Notes under the pieces: generated by a model | Seen by the model: only the letters and a program-made list of their open reading frames with translations | Told to the model about the DNA's origin: nothing | Database searches by the model: none | Assembly (NCBI RefSeq): GCF_900100955.1 | Contig: NZ_FNCC01000016.1 | Span: forward strand, 62,001 to 126,000 | Length of the DNA stretch: 64,000 nt | Direction: 5' to 3' | Source of the DNA: Lentzea fradiae | Lineage (GTDB): Bacteria; Actinomycetota; Actinomycetes; Mycobacteriales; Pseudonocardiaceae | In this document: positions 42,047 to 51,151 of the stretch, piece after piece | Layout: every line of letters begins with the position of its first letter | Position numbering within the stretch: the first letter of the stretch is position 1 | Made by a program: the position numbers and the translations under genes

Positions 42047-42799
42047 CTAGTGCGTCAGGATCTTGCCAAGGAAATCCTTCGCGCGGTTGGACTTCGGGGC
42101 CGAGAAGAACTCTTCCGGGGTGGAGTCCTCGACGACCTCACCGTCGGCCATGAAGATCACCCGGTCCGCGGCCTTGCGGGCGAAGCCCATCTCGTGCGTG
42201 ACGACGAGCATCGTCATGCCTTCCTTGGCGAGGCTCGTCATGACGTCCAGGACCTCCTGGACCATCTCCGGGTCGAGCGCGGAGGTGGGCTCGTCGAACA
42301 GCATCACCTTGGGCTTCATCGCGAGCGACCGCGCGATCGCCACGCGCTGCTGCTGTCCACCCGAGAGCTGAGCGGGGAACTTGTCCGCCTGGTTGGCGAT
42401 GCCGACGCGCTCCAGCAGTTCCATCGCGGTCTTGCGGGCCTCGGCGGCCGGGATCTTGCGCACCTTCGTCGGAGCCAGCATCACGTTCTCGACGATGGTC
42501 TTGTGCGCGAAGAGGTTGAACGACTGGAACACCATGCCGACATCGGCGCGCAGGCGAGCCAGTTCCTTGCCCTCGGCCGGGAGCGGCTGCCCGTCGACCT
42601 CGATGACGCCCGAGTCGATCGGCTCCAGGCGGTTGATCGTCCGGCACAGGGTCGACTTACCGGAACCCGACGGCCCCAGCACGACCACGACCTGCCCCTT
42701 CGGCACTTCCAGTTGCACGTTCTTGAGCACGTGCAGCGGGCCGAAGAACTTGTCCACACCCGCCATGCGAATCATCGGCGGGGCAGAGGCGGCAGTCAT
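42047..42799 (-). CDS. gluA: Glutamate ABC transporter ATP-binding protein GluA-like
   Basis: ABC ATPase of 250 residues: Walker A GPSGSGKST, signature LSGGQQQR, Walker B VMLFDEPTSALD, switch His in VTHEMGFA. It is the first gene of the transporter operon. ATG 42799 is chosen for GGAGG five bases upstream; ATG 42811 is possible. It is divergent from the response regulator gene. Confidence 0.92.
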   Translation of the reverse strand: MTAASAPPMIRMAGVDKFFGPLHVLKNVQLEVPKGQVVVVLGPSGSGKSTLCRTINRLEPIDSGVIEVDGQPLPAEGKELARLRADVGMVFQSFNLFAHKTIVENVMLAPTKVRKIPAAEARKTAMELLERVGIANQADKFPAQLSGGQQQRVAIARSLAMKPKVMLFDEPTSALDPEMVQEVLDVMTSLAKEGMTMLVVTHEMGFARKAADRVIFMADGEVVEDSTPEEFFSAPKSNRAKDFLGKILTH

Positions 42800-42934
42800 C
42801 CAGTCCTCCATTTGGGGTCGTCGGCGTTGGCGGAAACCTAGGTGTCCGCCACCACACCAGTCCAGGACATTGAGCAAGACTTAGGGTCTCAACTCTGTCA
42901 CAGGCAGACATCGGTTGCCCGGGAGGTAGCGAAA

Positions 42935-43609
42935 GTGCGCGTGCTGCTCGTCGAGGACGACGACAGGGTCGCCGAGGCCCTGGTCCCCGCCCTGACCAGA
43001 CGGGGGTTCCACGTCGACCGGCAGGCCACCGGCCGCGGCACACTCGACCGCCTCGCGGGCGTCGACGTGGTGCTGCTCGACCTCGGACTGCCCGACATGG
43101 ACGGTGTGACGCTGTGCCGCGCCATCAGGGCCGCGTCGGACGTCGCGATCATCGTGGTCTCGGCGCGGGGGGAGATCGACGACCGGATCCTCGGCCTGCA
43201 CGCCGGGGCCGACGACTACCTGGTCAAGCCCTACGACGTGGGTGAGCTCGTCGCCCGCGTGCACGCCGTGCGGCGCCGCCGCGGAGCCGACCCGGTGGGG
43301 GTGGGGTCGGCGTCGACGGAGGTGTTCGAGACCGGGGACGTGCGGGTGGACCTCGGCCGGCACGAGGTCACCGTCGCGGGCGCGTCGGTCGCTTTGTCTC
43401 GCAAGGAGTTCCAGGTGCTCGCGCTCGTGATGGCCGCGGGCGGCGCGGTGTGCACGCGGGAGCGCATCCTCGCCGAGGTGTGGGGCAGGACCTGGTCGGG
43501 CGCGAACCGCACGCTCGACGTGCACGTGGCGACGCTGCGGACCAAGCTCGGCCGTCCGACGCTGCTGGAGACGGTGCGGGGCGTCGGGTACCGGCTGGGT
43601 CAGGTGTGA
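42935..43609 (+). CDS. OmpR-family response regulator
   Basis: Regulator of 224 residues. The receiver domain has the acidic pocket VEDDD, phospho-acceptor Asp49 (VVLLDLGLPDMDG) and LVKPYD. The C-terminal winged helix is of OmpR/PhoB type (RTLDVHVATLRTKLG ... VRGVGYRLG). GTG 42935 has GGAGG upstream. It is paired with the histidine kinase at 43663. Confidence 0.92.
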   Translation: MRVLLVEDDDRVAEALVPALTRRGFHVDRQATGRGTLDRLAGVDVVLLDLGLPDMDGVTLCRAIRAASDVAIIVVSARGEIDDRILGLHAGADDYLVKPYDVGELVARVHAVRRRRGADPVGVGSASTEVFETGDVRVDLGRHEVTVAGASVALSRKEFQVLALVMAAGGAVCTRERILAEVWGRTWSGANRTLDVHVATLRTKLGRPTLLETVRGVGYRLGQV

Positions 43610-43662
43610 TCTCGATTGGGTGAATTTCTCCGGTGTGTCGGCGCCGGGTGGGGTGACGGGCA

Positions 43663-45048
43663 GTGAGGACCCGGTTGCTGGGCGTCGTTCTGGCGCTCGT
43701 AGTCCTCGTGCTGGTGGGTCTCGGGGTGCCGCTCGGCCGCAACGTGGCGACCGCGGAGCAGCAGGAGATGTTCCTCGACCGGCTCGCCGACACCAGCCGA
43801 TTCGCGTCGCTCGCGCAGCGGCCGTTGATCGACGACCAGCCGAGCGTGCTGCGTCCCGAGCTGGAGCGCTACGACGAGCTCTACGGCATCGGTGTGGCCG
43901 TGGTGGCACGTGACGCGCCGACGGTGGCGCTGGTGGCGTCGCGCAACGACCTCGCGCTCGGCGACAACGTCGTGCAGGAACTGGTGAGCAAGGCGCTGGC
44001 AGGGCGGCTACCGGTCGTGCCGCCGTTGTTCATGCCGTGGGACGAGACGCGGCTCGTCCTCGCCGAACCGGTGCTGGTCGACGGCGAGGTCCGCGGCGCG
44101 GTGATCACGTTCTCGCCGACGGACAAGACCCGCTTCGAGGTGCTGGCCTGGTGGGGGCTGCTGCTCGCGGCGAGCCTGCTGGTGCTGGCGCTCGCGGTGC
44201 TGCTGGCGCTGCCGGTGGTGCGCTGGACGCTGCGGCCCGTGCAGGCGCTCGACGACGCGACGGGCAAGTTGCTGGCCGCGGTCGTGGCCGGGCGCCCGGT
44301 GCCGCCCGTCGGCGCGGACAGCGGCCCGCCGGAGCTGCGGCAGCTCAGCAGGTCCTTCGACCAGATGGCCGCGAACGTGAGCGATGTGCTGGCCGCGCAA
44401 CGGGCGTTCGTCGCCGACGCCTCGCACCAGCTGCGCAACCCGTTGACGGCGTTGAAACTGCGGCTGTCCAACCTGGAGGGTCACGTCGACGACGAGGCCG
44501 AGGTGCACCAGGTCGAGGCGCTCAGCGAGACCGACCGGCTCAACCGCATCCTCGACGAGCTGCTCGCGATGGCCCGCGCGGAGTCCAGCTCGGTCGACCC
44601 GGTCCCGGTGGACGTCGACAAGTCCGTGGCCGCCCGGCTGTCCGCCTGGCAGGCCGCCGCGGCCGCGAAGGACGTCCACCTCGTGCTGGACGGGCAACGG
44701 GTCGGTGCGGCGCTCGCGCCCCCGCGCGGCATCGAGACGATCCTCGACGCGCTGCTCGACAACGCGCTGAAGTTCACCCCGGAGGGCACGCTGATCGTCG
44801 TCGACGTGCGCAAGGCGGACGGCGTCGTGACGCTGTCCGTCGCGGACGAGGGCCCCGGGCTGCAGGCCGAGGAGCTCGACCGCGCCACCGACCGGTTCTG
44901 GCGCAGCCCCGCCCACCAGAACGTGCCGGGCTCCGGGCTGGGGCTGTCCATCGTGCGGCTCGTCGTCGAACGGGTGGACGGCTCGGTGCGGCTCGAGTCG
45001 CCGGAGAACGGCGGGCTGAAGGTCGTGGTGCGGCTGCCCGCCGTGTGA
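43663..45048 (+). CDS. Sensor histidine kinase
   Basis: Membrane kinase of 461 residues: one helix at the N-terminus, an extracellular sensor (about 30-165), a second helix (about 167-190) and HAMP. The H-box is ADASHQLRNPLTALKLRL, the N-box LLDNALKFTPEG, and the G-boxes ADEGPGL and GSGLGLSI. It converges within 4 bases of the TAXI-type binding protein gene, which may provide its ligand. Confidence 0.92.
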   Translation: MRTRLLGVVLALVVLVLVGLGVPLGRNVATAEQQEMFLDRLADTSRFASLAQRPLIDDQPSVLRPELERYDELYGIGVAVVARDAPTVALVASRNDLALGDNVVQELVSKALAGRLPVVPPLFMPWDETRLVLAEPVLVDGEVRGAVITFSPTDKTRFEVLAWWGLLLAASLLVLALAVLLALPVVRWTLRPVQALDDATGKLLAAVVAGRPVPPVGADSGPPELRQLSRSFDQMAANVSDVLAAQRAFVADASHQLRNPLTALKLRLSNLEGHVDDEAEVHQVEALSETDRLNRILDELLAMARAESSSVDPVPVDVDKSVAARLSAWQAAAAAKDVHLVLDGQRVGAALAPPRGIETILDALLDNALKFTPEGTLIVVDVRKADGVVTLSVADEGPGLQAEELDRATDRFWRSPAHQNVPGSGLGLSIVRLVVERVDGSVRLESPENGGLKVVVRLPAV

Positions 45049-45052
45049 CGCC

Positions 45053-45967
45053 TCAGATCTTGGCGTCGCGGTAGTAGCGGACGGCGCCGTTGTGCAGCGG
45101 CACCGGCGAGGTCTCGATCGCCGACCGCTGCTCGATCGTTCTGGCGGCCGAGTGCGCCTTCACGAGCTCCGGCTGGCCCTCGAACAGCTTCCGCACGAGC
45201 GCCTCGGCCACGTCGTCGGACATCTTCTCGCTGACGAGCAGGAAGTTGCGCACGACGAGGGTGATGACCGGGCCGGACTGCAGGTTGTAGGTCGAGGCGG
45301 GCAGCGTCGCCGACCCGTACACGGGGTACTGCTGGCGGAACGCCACCAGGTCCTCGCTCAGGTCGAGCATCCGCACGCCGAGCCCCTTGGTGAGCTCCGT
45401 GATGCGCGCCGTCGGCAGGCCGCCCGACCAGAAGAACGCGTCGAGCCTGCCCTCCTGCATCGCCTGGGCCGAGTCGTCGAGGCCGAGGTTGACCTCCTGC
45501 GGTGTGACGTTCGCCGACCGCAGCAGCCGGCGCGCGATGATCTCGACGCCCGACTCGTGCCCGCCGATCGACACGCGCAGCCCCGACAGCTCCCCGAGCT
45601 TGCTGACCGGCAGGTCGGCCCGCACGATGACCTGCAGGTAGTCGTCGTGCATCCGGGCCAGCGCGCGCAGCTTGTCCGCGCCCGGCACCCCGTCGACCGC
45701 GTCGGCCTGCGAGAACCCGACCTGCGCCTGGTCGTTCACCAGCCGCACGACGTTGTCCTTCGACCCGGCGGTCGCGACGACCTGCGGACGGGCGATGCCG
45801 AGGCGCCCGCTCCAGATGTCCGCGAGACCGTTTCCGAGGGAGTAGTAGACGCCGCCCTCGCTGCCCGTCGCCATCGTGATCTTGACGTCCTCGAGCGTGC
45901 TGCCACAGCCCGTCAGGACCGTCGCGGCGGTGAACAGGCTCACTGCGAGGTGCACTCGTCCCAGCAC
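45053..45967 (-). CDS. TAXI-family TRAP-type solute-binding lipoprotein
   Basis: Protein of 304 residues: lipobox LTGC (Cys about 21), then a TAXI-type binding fold (TMATGSEGGVYYSLGNGLADI, GGHESGVEIIARRLL). TAXI proteins usually work with a TRAP permease, but none is present in the window; a sensor role with the adjacent two-component system is an alternative. GTG 45967 is preferred; GTG 45955 is possible. Divergent from miaB. Confidence 0.82.
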   Translation of the reverse strand: MLGRVHLAVSLFTAATVLTGCGSTLEDVKITMATGSEGGVYYSLGNGLADIWSGRLGIARPQVVATAGSKDNVVRLVNDQAQVGFSQADAVDGVPGADKLRALARMHDDYLQVIVRADLPVSKLGELSGLRVSIGGHESGVEIIARRLLRSANVTPQEVNLGLDDSAQAMQEGRLDAFFWSGGLPTARITELTKGLGVRMLDLSEDLVAFRQQYPVYGSATLPASTYNLQSGPVITLVVRNFLLVSEKMSDDVAEALVRKLFEGQPELVKAHSAARTIEQRSAIETSPVPLHNGAVRYYRDAKI

Positions 45968-46024
45968 CTGCGCATCGTGCCACGGCGGCGTTCTACGCTT
46001 GCACCCGACGAAAGGTTGGTTGCA

Positions 46025-47491
46025 GTGACCCGCAGTTACCAGATCCGCACGTTCGGTTGCCAGATGAACGTGCACGACTCCGAGCGGCTCGCCGGTCTAC
46101 TGGAGGACGCTGGCTACGCGCGGGCCGCCGAGGACGACCAGGCCGACGTCGTCGTCTTCAACACCTGCGCGGTGCGCGAGAACGCCGACAACAAGCTCTA
46201 CGGCACCCTCGGCCACCTCGCCCCGCGCAAGGCGGCGAACCCCGGCATGCAGATCGCGGTCGGCGGCTGCCTCGCGCAGAAGGACCGCGGCGAGATCGTC
46301 CGGCGCGCCCCGTGGGTGGACGTCGTGTTCGGCACGCACAACATCGGCTCGCTGCCGGTGCTGCTCGAACGCGCCCGGCACAACTCCGAGGCGCAGGTCG
46401 AGATCCTCGACGCGCTGGAGACGTTCCCGTCGTCGCTGCCCGCCGCCCGCGACTCCGCCTACTCGGGCTGGGTGTCGATCTCGGTGGGCTGCAACAACAC
46501 CTGCACGTTCTGCATCGTGCCGTCGCTGCGCGGCAAGGAGAAGGACCGCCGCCCCGGCGACGTGCTCGCCGAGGTCCAGGCGCTCGTGGACGAGGGCGTG
46601 CTGGAGGTGACGCTGCTGGGCCAGAACGTCAACTCCTACGGCGTCGAGTTCGGCGACCGGTTCGCCTTCGGCAAGCTGCTGCGCGCCTGCGGTGACGTCG
46701 ACGGGCTGGAGCGGGTGCGCTTCACCTCGCCGCACCCCAAGGACTTCACCGACGACGTGATCGCCGCGATGGCCGAGACGCCGAACGTGTGCCACAGCCT
46801 GCACATGCCGCTGCAGTCCGGTTCGGACCGGCTGCTCAAGGCGATGCGCCGCTCGTACCGCACCGAGAAGTACCTGGGCATCATCGACAAGGTCCGCGCC
46901 GCCATGCCGGACGCCGCGATCACCACCGACATCATCGTCGGCTTCCCCGGCGAGACCGAGGAGGACTTCCAGGGCACGCTCGACGTGGTGCGCCAGGCGC
47001 GGTTCTCCTCCGCGTTCACGTTCCAGTACTCGAAGCGCCCGGGAACGCCCGCCGCCGAGCTGCCGGACCAGCTGCCGAAGGCCGTCGTGCAGGAGCGGTT
47101 CGACCGGCTCGTGGCGCTGCAGAACGAGATGACCCACTCGCTGAACGTCGAGCAGGTCGGCCGGACCGTCGAGGTCCTCGTGGCCACCGGCGAGGGCAAG
47201 CGCGACGCCGAGACGCAGCGCATGAGCGGCCGCGCCCGTGACGGCCGCCTCGTGCACTTCACGCCCGGCACCACCGCCCCGCGGCCCGGCGACGTCGTCG
47301 AGACCGTCGTGACGTACGGGGCGCCGCACTACCTCGTGGCGGACGGCGAACCGCTGTCGTGGCGCCGCACCAAGGCCGGTGACCGCTCCGAGGCGGGGCT
47401 CAAGCCGAAGACGGCGGGGGTCGGGCTCGGCCTGCCCTCGTTCGGCGTGCCCGCGCCGCTGCCCGCCACGTCCGGGTGCGCCGCCACGTGA
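46025..47491 (+). CDS. miaB: tRNA-2-methylthio-N6-dimethylallyladenosine synthase MiaB
   Basis: Radical SAM methylthiotransferase of 488 residues acting on i6A37 of tRNA. The N-terminal cluster Cys lie in FGCQMN, FNTCAVR and VGGCLAQ. The radical SAM cluster is CNNTCTFC. The C-terminal TRAM domain is at about 380-450. The substrate base is made by MiaA, encoded at 50243. The GTG start lies at 46025; the end overlaps the next gene (GTGA). Confidence 0.96.
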   Translation: MTRSYQIRTFGCQMNVHDSERLAGLLEDAGYARAAEDDQADVVVFNTCAVRENADNKLYGTLGHLAPRKAANPGMQIAVGGCLAQKDRGEIVRRAPWVDVVFGTHNIGSLPVLLERARHNSEAQVEILDALETFPSSLPAARDSAYSGWVSISVGCNNTCTFCIVPSLRGKEKDRRPGDVLAEVQALVDEGVLEVTLLGQNVNSYGVEFGDRFAFGKLLRACGDVDGLERVRFTSPHPKDFTDDVIAAMAETPNVCHSLHMPLQSGSDRLLKAMRRSYRTEKYLGIIDKVRAAMPDAAITTDIIVGFPGETEEDFQGTLDVVRQARFSSAFTFQYSKRPGTPAAELPDQLPKAVVQERFDRLVALQNEMTHSLNVEQVGRTVEVLVATGEGKRDAETQRMSGRARDGRLVHFTPGTTAPRPGDVVETVVTYGAPHYLVADGEPLSWRRTKAGDRSEAGLKPKTAGVGLGLPSFGVPAPLPATSGCAAT

Positions 47492-47955
47492 GCGACGAGG
47501 AGTTCCTGCGCAAGGAGATCGACTCGGTGGAGCAGCAGGCCGCGAAGCGGATCGACCCCGGCACCGGGGCGTTGACGATCTCCATCGCGGTGCTGGCGCT
47601 GCTGGTGTCGCTCGTGCTGCCGTGGATCGGCGACGCGACCGGCCTGGGCGTGCTGCTCGGCGAGTCCCAGGGCGTCCTGCCGAGGCTGTTCGCGTTCCTG
47701 GCGCTCGGCGTCGGCGTGCTCGGGTCCGGCATCACGCTCGCGGTCCGCCGGTGGGGCCTGGCGTGGGTGTGCGCGCTCGGGCTCTTCGCCGCGTCGGTCG
47801 TCGGGGTGCTGTCGATCTGGACCCAGCAGACGACGACGAGCAACAAGGTCGTCGGCCCCGGACCCGGCCTCGGGCTGACCATCGCCGTCATCGCCGTGGT
47901 CGTCCTGCTGGTGAAGTGGGTGAAGATCGCGGCCTCCCGCCCGCCCCAGCTGTGA
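47488..47955 (+). CDS. Rv2732c-like membrane protein
   Basis: Protein of 155 residues with an acidic cytosolic N-terminus (VSDEEFLRKEIDSVEQQAA) and four membrane helices. It is the conserved partner of miaB in actinobacteria (Rv2732c position). The start GTG overlaps the miaB stop by 4 bases. The function is unknown. Confidence 0.82.
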   Translation: MSDEEFLRKEIDSVEQQAAKRIDPGTGALTISIAVLALLVSLVLPWIGDATGLGVLLGESQGVLPRLFAFLALGVGVLGSGITLAVRRWGLAWVCALGLFAASVVGVLSIWTQQTTTSNKVVGPGPGLGLTIAVIAVVVLLVKWVKIAASRPPQL

Positions 47956-48001
47956 CGGCAGGCCGTCCGAGAACGGCCGCAACACCCGCTGAAATCGCCT
48001 G

Positions 48002-48032
48002 AGGGCCCCTCTCCACGCGGGAGAGGGGCCCT
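48002..48032. terminator. Bidirectional terminator after the Rv2732c-like gene
   Basis: 13-bp perfect stem AGGGCCCCTCTCC / GGAGAGGGGCCCT with a 5-nt loop, between converging genes. Confidence 0.85.
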
Positions 48033-48047
48033 CTGACGTCAGAGCCT

Positions 48048-49394
48048 CTAGCGGGTCGCCAGCGCCTGCTCAGCGGCGGCGAGCCACTCGCGCCACTGGG
48101 CGGCCTGCGCCTCGGCCTGCTCGGTGCGGCGCTTGTCGCCGGCGGCACGGGCCTTCGCGGCCTGCGCCTCGAACTGCTCCACGCGCTCGCGGAACTGCGC
48201 CACGCGGGCCTCGGCCTCGGGGTCGGAGCGGCGCCACTGCGCGTCGACGGCGCCGCGGACCCTCTCCTCGATCGTGCGCAGCTTGCCCTCGAGCTCGCGG
48301 ATGCGCTCGCGCGGCACCTTGCCGATCGCGTCCCACCGCTCCTGGATCTTGTAGAGCTGCTGGCGGGCGGTCTCGAGATCGGCCGACGGGTCGATCGCCT
48401 CGGCCTCGGCGAGCAGCTCCTCCTTCAGCTTCGCGTTGGCCGCGAACTCGGCGTCACGCTCGCTGAAGGCTTCGGAACGCCGCTGGAAGAACGCGTCCTG
48501 GGCCGCGCGGAACCGCTGCCACAGCGCGTCGTCGGCCTCCTTGGGCGCACGCCCGGCGGCCTTCCACTCGACCATCAGCTCCTTGTAGCGACCGGCCGTG
48601 GCACCCCAGTCGTCGGAGTCGACGAGCTTCTCCGCCTCCTCGACCAGCGCCTGCTTGGACGCCTTCGCCACCGAACGCTGGCGGTCGAGGTCCGCGAAGT
48701 GCGAGCCGCGGCGGCGGTTGAACGCGTCACGGGCCTTCGAGAACCGGCGCCACAGCTGCTCGTCGGTCTTGCGGTCGACGCCGCGGATGGTCTTCCACTC
48801 GTCGAGGATCGCGCGCAGCCGGTCGCCCGCGACCTTCCACTGCGTGGACTCGGTCGCGATCGACTCGGCTTCCTCGACCAGCGCCTGCTTGCGGGCCACG
48901 GACTGGGCGCGGGCGGCCTCCTTGGCCTCCTTCGCCTTCTCCATGCCCTTCTCGGCCAGCACCAGCACGTGCTCGACGCGGTCGGCCAGCGCCTTCAGGT
49001 CGCCGACCACGGCGGCGTCCGCGAGCTGCTCCTTGACGTGCTTCGCGCTGGTCAGCGCGTGCTTGGGGTCGCCGGCGCCGGACGTGAGCCGCGACGCGAG
49101 CAGCTCGACCTCGGTGCGCAGGTCGTCGAACCGGCGCGCGAAGTGCGCGAGTCCCTCGACCGGCTCGCCCGCCTGCCAGGAGCCGACGGCGCGCTCGCCG
49201 TCCGCGGTCTTGACGTACACGGTGCCGTCGGCGTCCACGCGCCCCCAGCGCTCAGGGTGGTCCGACGCCACGGGGACGGCCGGAGGCGTCGCCTGCGCGG
49301 TCTCCTTCGGCGTTTCCTCGGCCCCACCCTCGGCTGCGACCTCCACCGGAGTGGTCTCGGCCGCAACCTCCGGTGTGCTGTCCTGCTCCGACAT
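48048..49394 (-). CDS. DUF349 domain-containing protein
   Basis: Protein of 448 residues with a disordered acidic N-terminus (1-45), then repeated DUF349 helical units (LWRRFSKARDAFNRRR, LWQRFRAAQDAFFQRR) and a long coiled coil to the end. It is the Rv2731 equivalent. DUF349 proteins are linked to RNA or ribosome-associated functions, but the role is not settled. ATG 49394 has GGGAGG upstream. Confidence 0.85.
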   Translation of the reverse strand: MSEQDSTPEVAAETTPVEVAAEGGAEETPKETAQATPPAVPVASDHPERWGRVDADGTVYVKTADGERAVGSWQAGEPVEGLAHFARRFDDLRTEVELLASRLTSGAGDPKHALTSAKHVKEQLADAAVVGDLKALADRVEHVLVLAEKGMEKAKEAKEAARAQSVARKQALVEEAESIATESTQWKVAGDRLRAILDEWKTIRGVDRKTDEQLWRRFSKARDAFNRRRGSHFADLDRQRSVAKASKQALVEEAEKLVDSDDWGATAGRYKELMVEWKAAGRAPKEADDALWQRFRAAQDAFFQRRSEAFSERDAEFAANAKLKEELLAEAEAIDPSADLETARQQLYKIQERWDAIGKVPRERIRELEGKLRTIEERVRGAVDAQWRRSDPEAEARVAQFRERVEQFEAQAAKARAAGDKRRTEQAEAQAAQWREWLAAAEQALATR

Positions 49395-49565
49395 CGCCGG
49401 TTCCTCCCATCTGACGCCCGTGCCTGCCACGGGCGCCCCGCCAGCCGGCGGGGCCGATGCAATACGGGCGCTGGAGGGTCTCCCGTCCCCAGTTCCCCGC
49501 GCGCATTCAAACAGGTCAGAGCTCGACTCGGTACTGGGAGTCCACGATAGGTAGCCTCGTCCGTC

Positions 49566-50246
49566 GTGATCAGCCGTGCCGCGGTGGTGCCGCACCCGCC
49601 TCTCCTGGTGCCAGAACTGGTGGCGGGAGCCGCCGCCGAGACCGAGCCCGTGCGGGCCGCTTCCCTTGCCGCGGCGGGAAAACTGCCCGGTCCGTGGGTC
49701 GCCGTCGCCGCCGCCCCCACCGGCAGGGCGACGTTCGTCCCGCCGCTCGCGGGAACATTCCTCGGTTATGGGGTCGACGTGCCGGTGTCACTCGGGGGTG
49801 ACCCGGCTCCCGGCGCGGACCTCCCGCTGCCCGTGCTGGTCACCGCGTGGCTGCGGGAACGCTGCGCGGTCGAGGTGTCACGCGTTGAGATCGTTCCCGA
49901 CGACCTGCCGGTCGGGGACTGTGTCGCGTTGGGACGGCGGCTGGCCTCCGAGGACTGCGGCCTGCTCGTCCTCGGCGACGGCTCCACCCGGCACGGCCCG
50001 CGGTCACCGGGGTCCGACGACGAGCGGTCCGGCCCGTTCGACGCGGCCGTGCACGACCTGCTGGCCACCGCCGACACCGACGGCCTGCTCGCGCTCGACC
50101 CCGCGCTCGCCCGTGAGCTGGGCGCGCAGGGCAGGGCCGCCTGGCAGGTCCTCGCCGGCGTGCCAGGACCGTGGCGCGGTGCCGGCGCCGAGTTCTTCGC
50201 ACCGTTCGGCGTGGGCTACCACGTCGCAGTCTGGGAGCGCCCGTGA
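49566..50246 (+). CDS. Rv2728c-like protein, extradiol-dioxygenase-related
   Basis: Protein of 226 residues related to the class III extradiol ring-cleavage dioxygenase subunit B fold. The start RAAVVPHPPLLVPEL keeps the His-containing N-terminal loop, and GLLVLGDGSTRHGPRSPG the central one. Whether a metal site is complete is unclear. It precedes miaA with a 4-base overlap (GTGA), as Rv2728c does near miaA in M. tuberculosis. The substrate is unknown. Confidence 0.78.
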   Translation: MISRAAVVPHPPLLVPELVAGAAAETEPVRAASLAAAGKLPGPWVAVAAAPTGRATFVPPLAGTFLGYGVDVPVSLGGDPAPGADLPLPVLVTAWLRERCAVEVSRVEIVPDDLPVGDCVALGRRLASEDCGLLVLGDGSTRHGPRSPGSDDERSGPFDAAVHDLLATADTDGLLALDPALARELGAQGRAAWQVLAGVPGPWRGAGAEFFAPFGVGYHVAVWERP

Positions 50247-51151
50247 TCACACCCATCGCCGTCGTCGGACCCACCGCCACCGGCAAGTCCGACCTGGCCG
50301 TCGCGCTCGCCGAGCGGTTCGGCGGCGAGGTCGTCAACGCCGACGCCATGCAGCTCTACCGCGGCATGGACATCGGCACGGCCAAGATGCCGGTCGCCGA
50401 GCGCAGGGGCGTCCCGCACCACCTGTTCGACGTCCTCTCGGTCACCGAGACCGCCTCCGTCGCCGCCTACCAGCGGGAGACGCGGGCCGTGGTCGAGGAC
50501 CTGCTCGCCGCCGGACGCCCGCCGGTCCTCGTCGGCGGCTCCGGGCTGTACGTGCAGGCCGTGCTCGACGACCTGAAGTTCCCCGGCACCGACGACGCCG
50601 TGCGCGAACGCTACGAGGCCGAGCTCGCCTCGGCGGGCCCGGAGGCGCTGCACCGGCGGCTGCGGGAGCTCGACCCGGCCGCCGCCATCGCGATCCTGCC
50701 GTCCAACGGCCGCCGCATCGTGCGCGCCCTGGAGGTCATCGAGCTGACCGGGGAGCCGTTCTCCGCGAACCTCCCCAAACCCGGCCCCGCCCGGTACGGC
50801 ACCGTCCAGATCGGCGTCGACCGCGAGGTGTCCGAACTGGACGAGCGCGTCGACCGGCGGGTCGACGTGATGTTCGAGGCCGGGCTGGAGGACGAGGTCC
50901 GCGCCCTCGTCCGGCTGGGCCTGCGCGACGGGAGGACGGCCTCGCGGGCCCTGGGCTACCAGCAGGTCCTGTCCGCAATGGACGGAGCCTGCACGATCGA
51001 CTTCGCCAGGGAGGAGACCAAGCGCGCCACCCGCCGGTTCGTCCGCAGGCAGCGGTCCTGGTTCCGCCGCGACCGGCGCATCACCTGGCTCGACGGTGCG
51101 CGGCCCGATCTCTTGGAGGCCGCCGGTAGCCTGGTGCCGTGGAGTTCGTGA
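50243..51151 (+). CDS. miaA: tRNA dimethylallyltransferase MiaA
   Basis: Enzyme of 302 residues transferring a dimethylallyl group to A37 of tRNA, the step before MiaB. P-loop GPTATGKSD, NADAMQLYRGMDIGTAK, and VGGSGLYVQAVL are diagnostic. The GTG start overlaps the upstream stop, and its end overlaps dapF by 13 bases. Confidence 0.96.
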   Translation: MITPIAVVGPTATGKSDLAVALAERFGGEVVNADAMQLYRGMDIGTAKMPVAERRGVPHHLFDVLSVTETASVAAYQRETRAVVEDLLAAGRPPVLVGGSGLYVQAVLDDLKFPGTDDAVRERYEAELASAGPEALHRRLRELDPAAAIAILPSNGRRIVRALEVIELTGEPFSANLPKPGPARYGTVQIGVDREVSELDERVDRRVDVMFEAGLEDEVRALVRLGLRDGRTASRALGYQQVLSAMDGACTIDFAREETKRATRRFVRRQRSWFRRDRRITWLDGARPDLLEAAGSLVPWSS

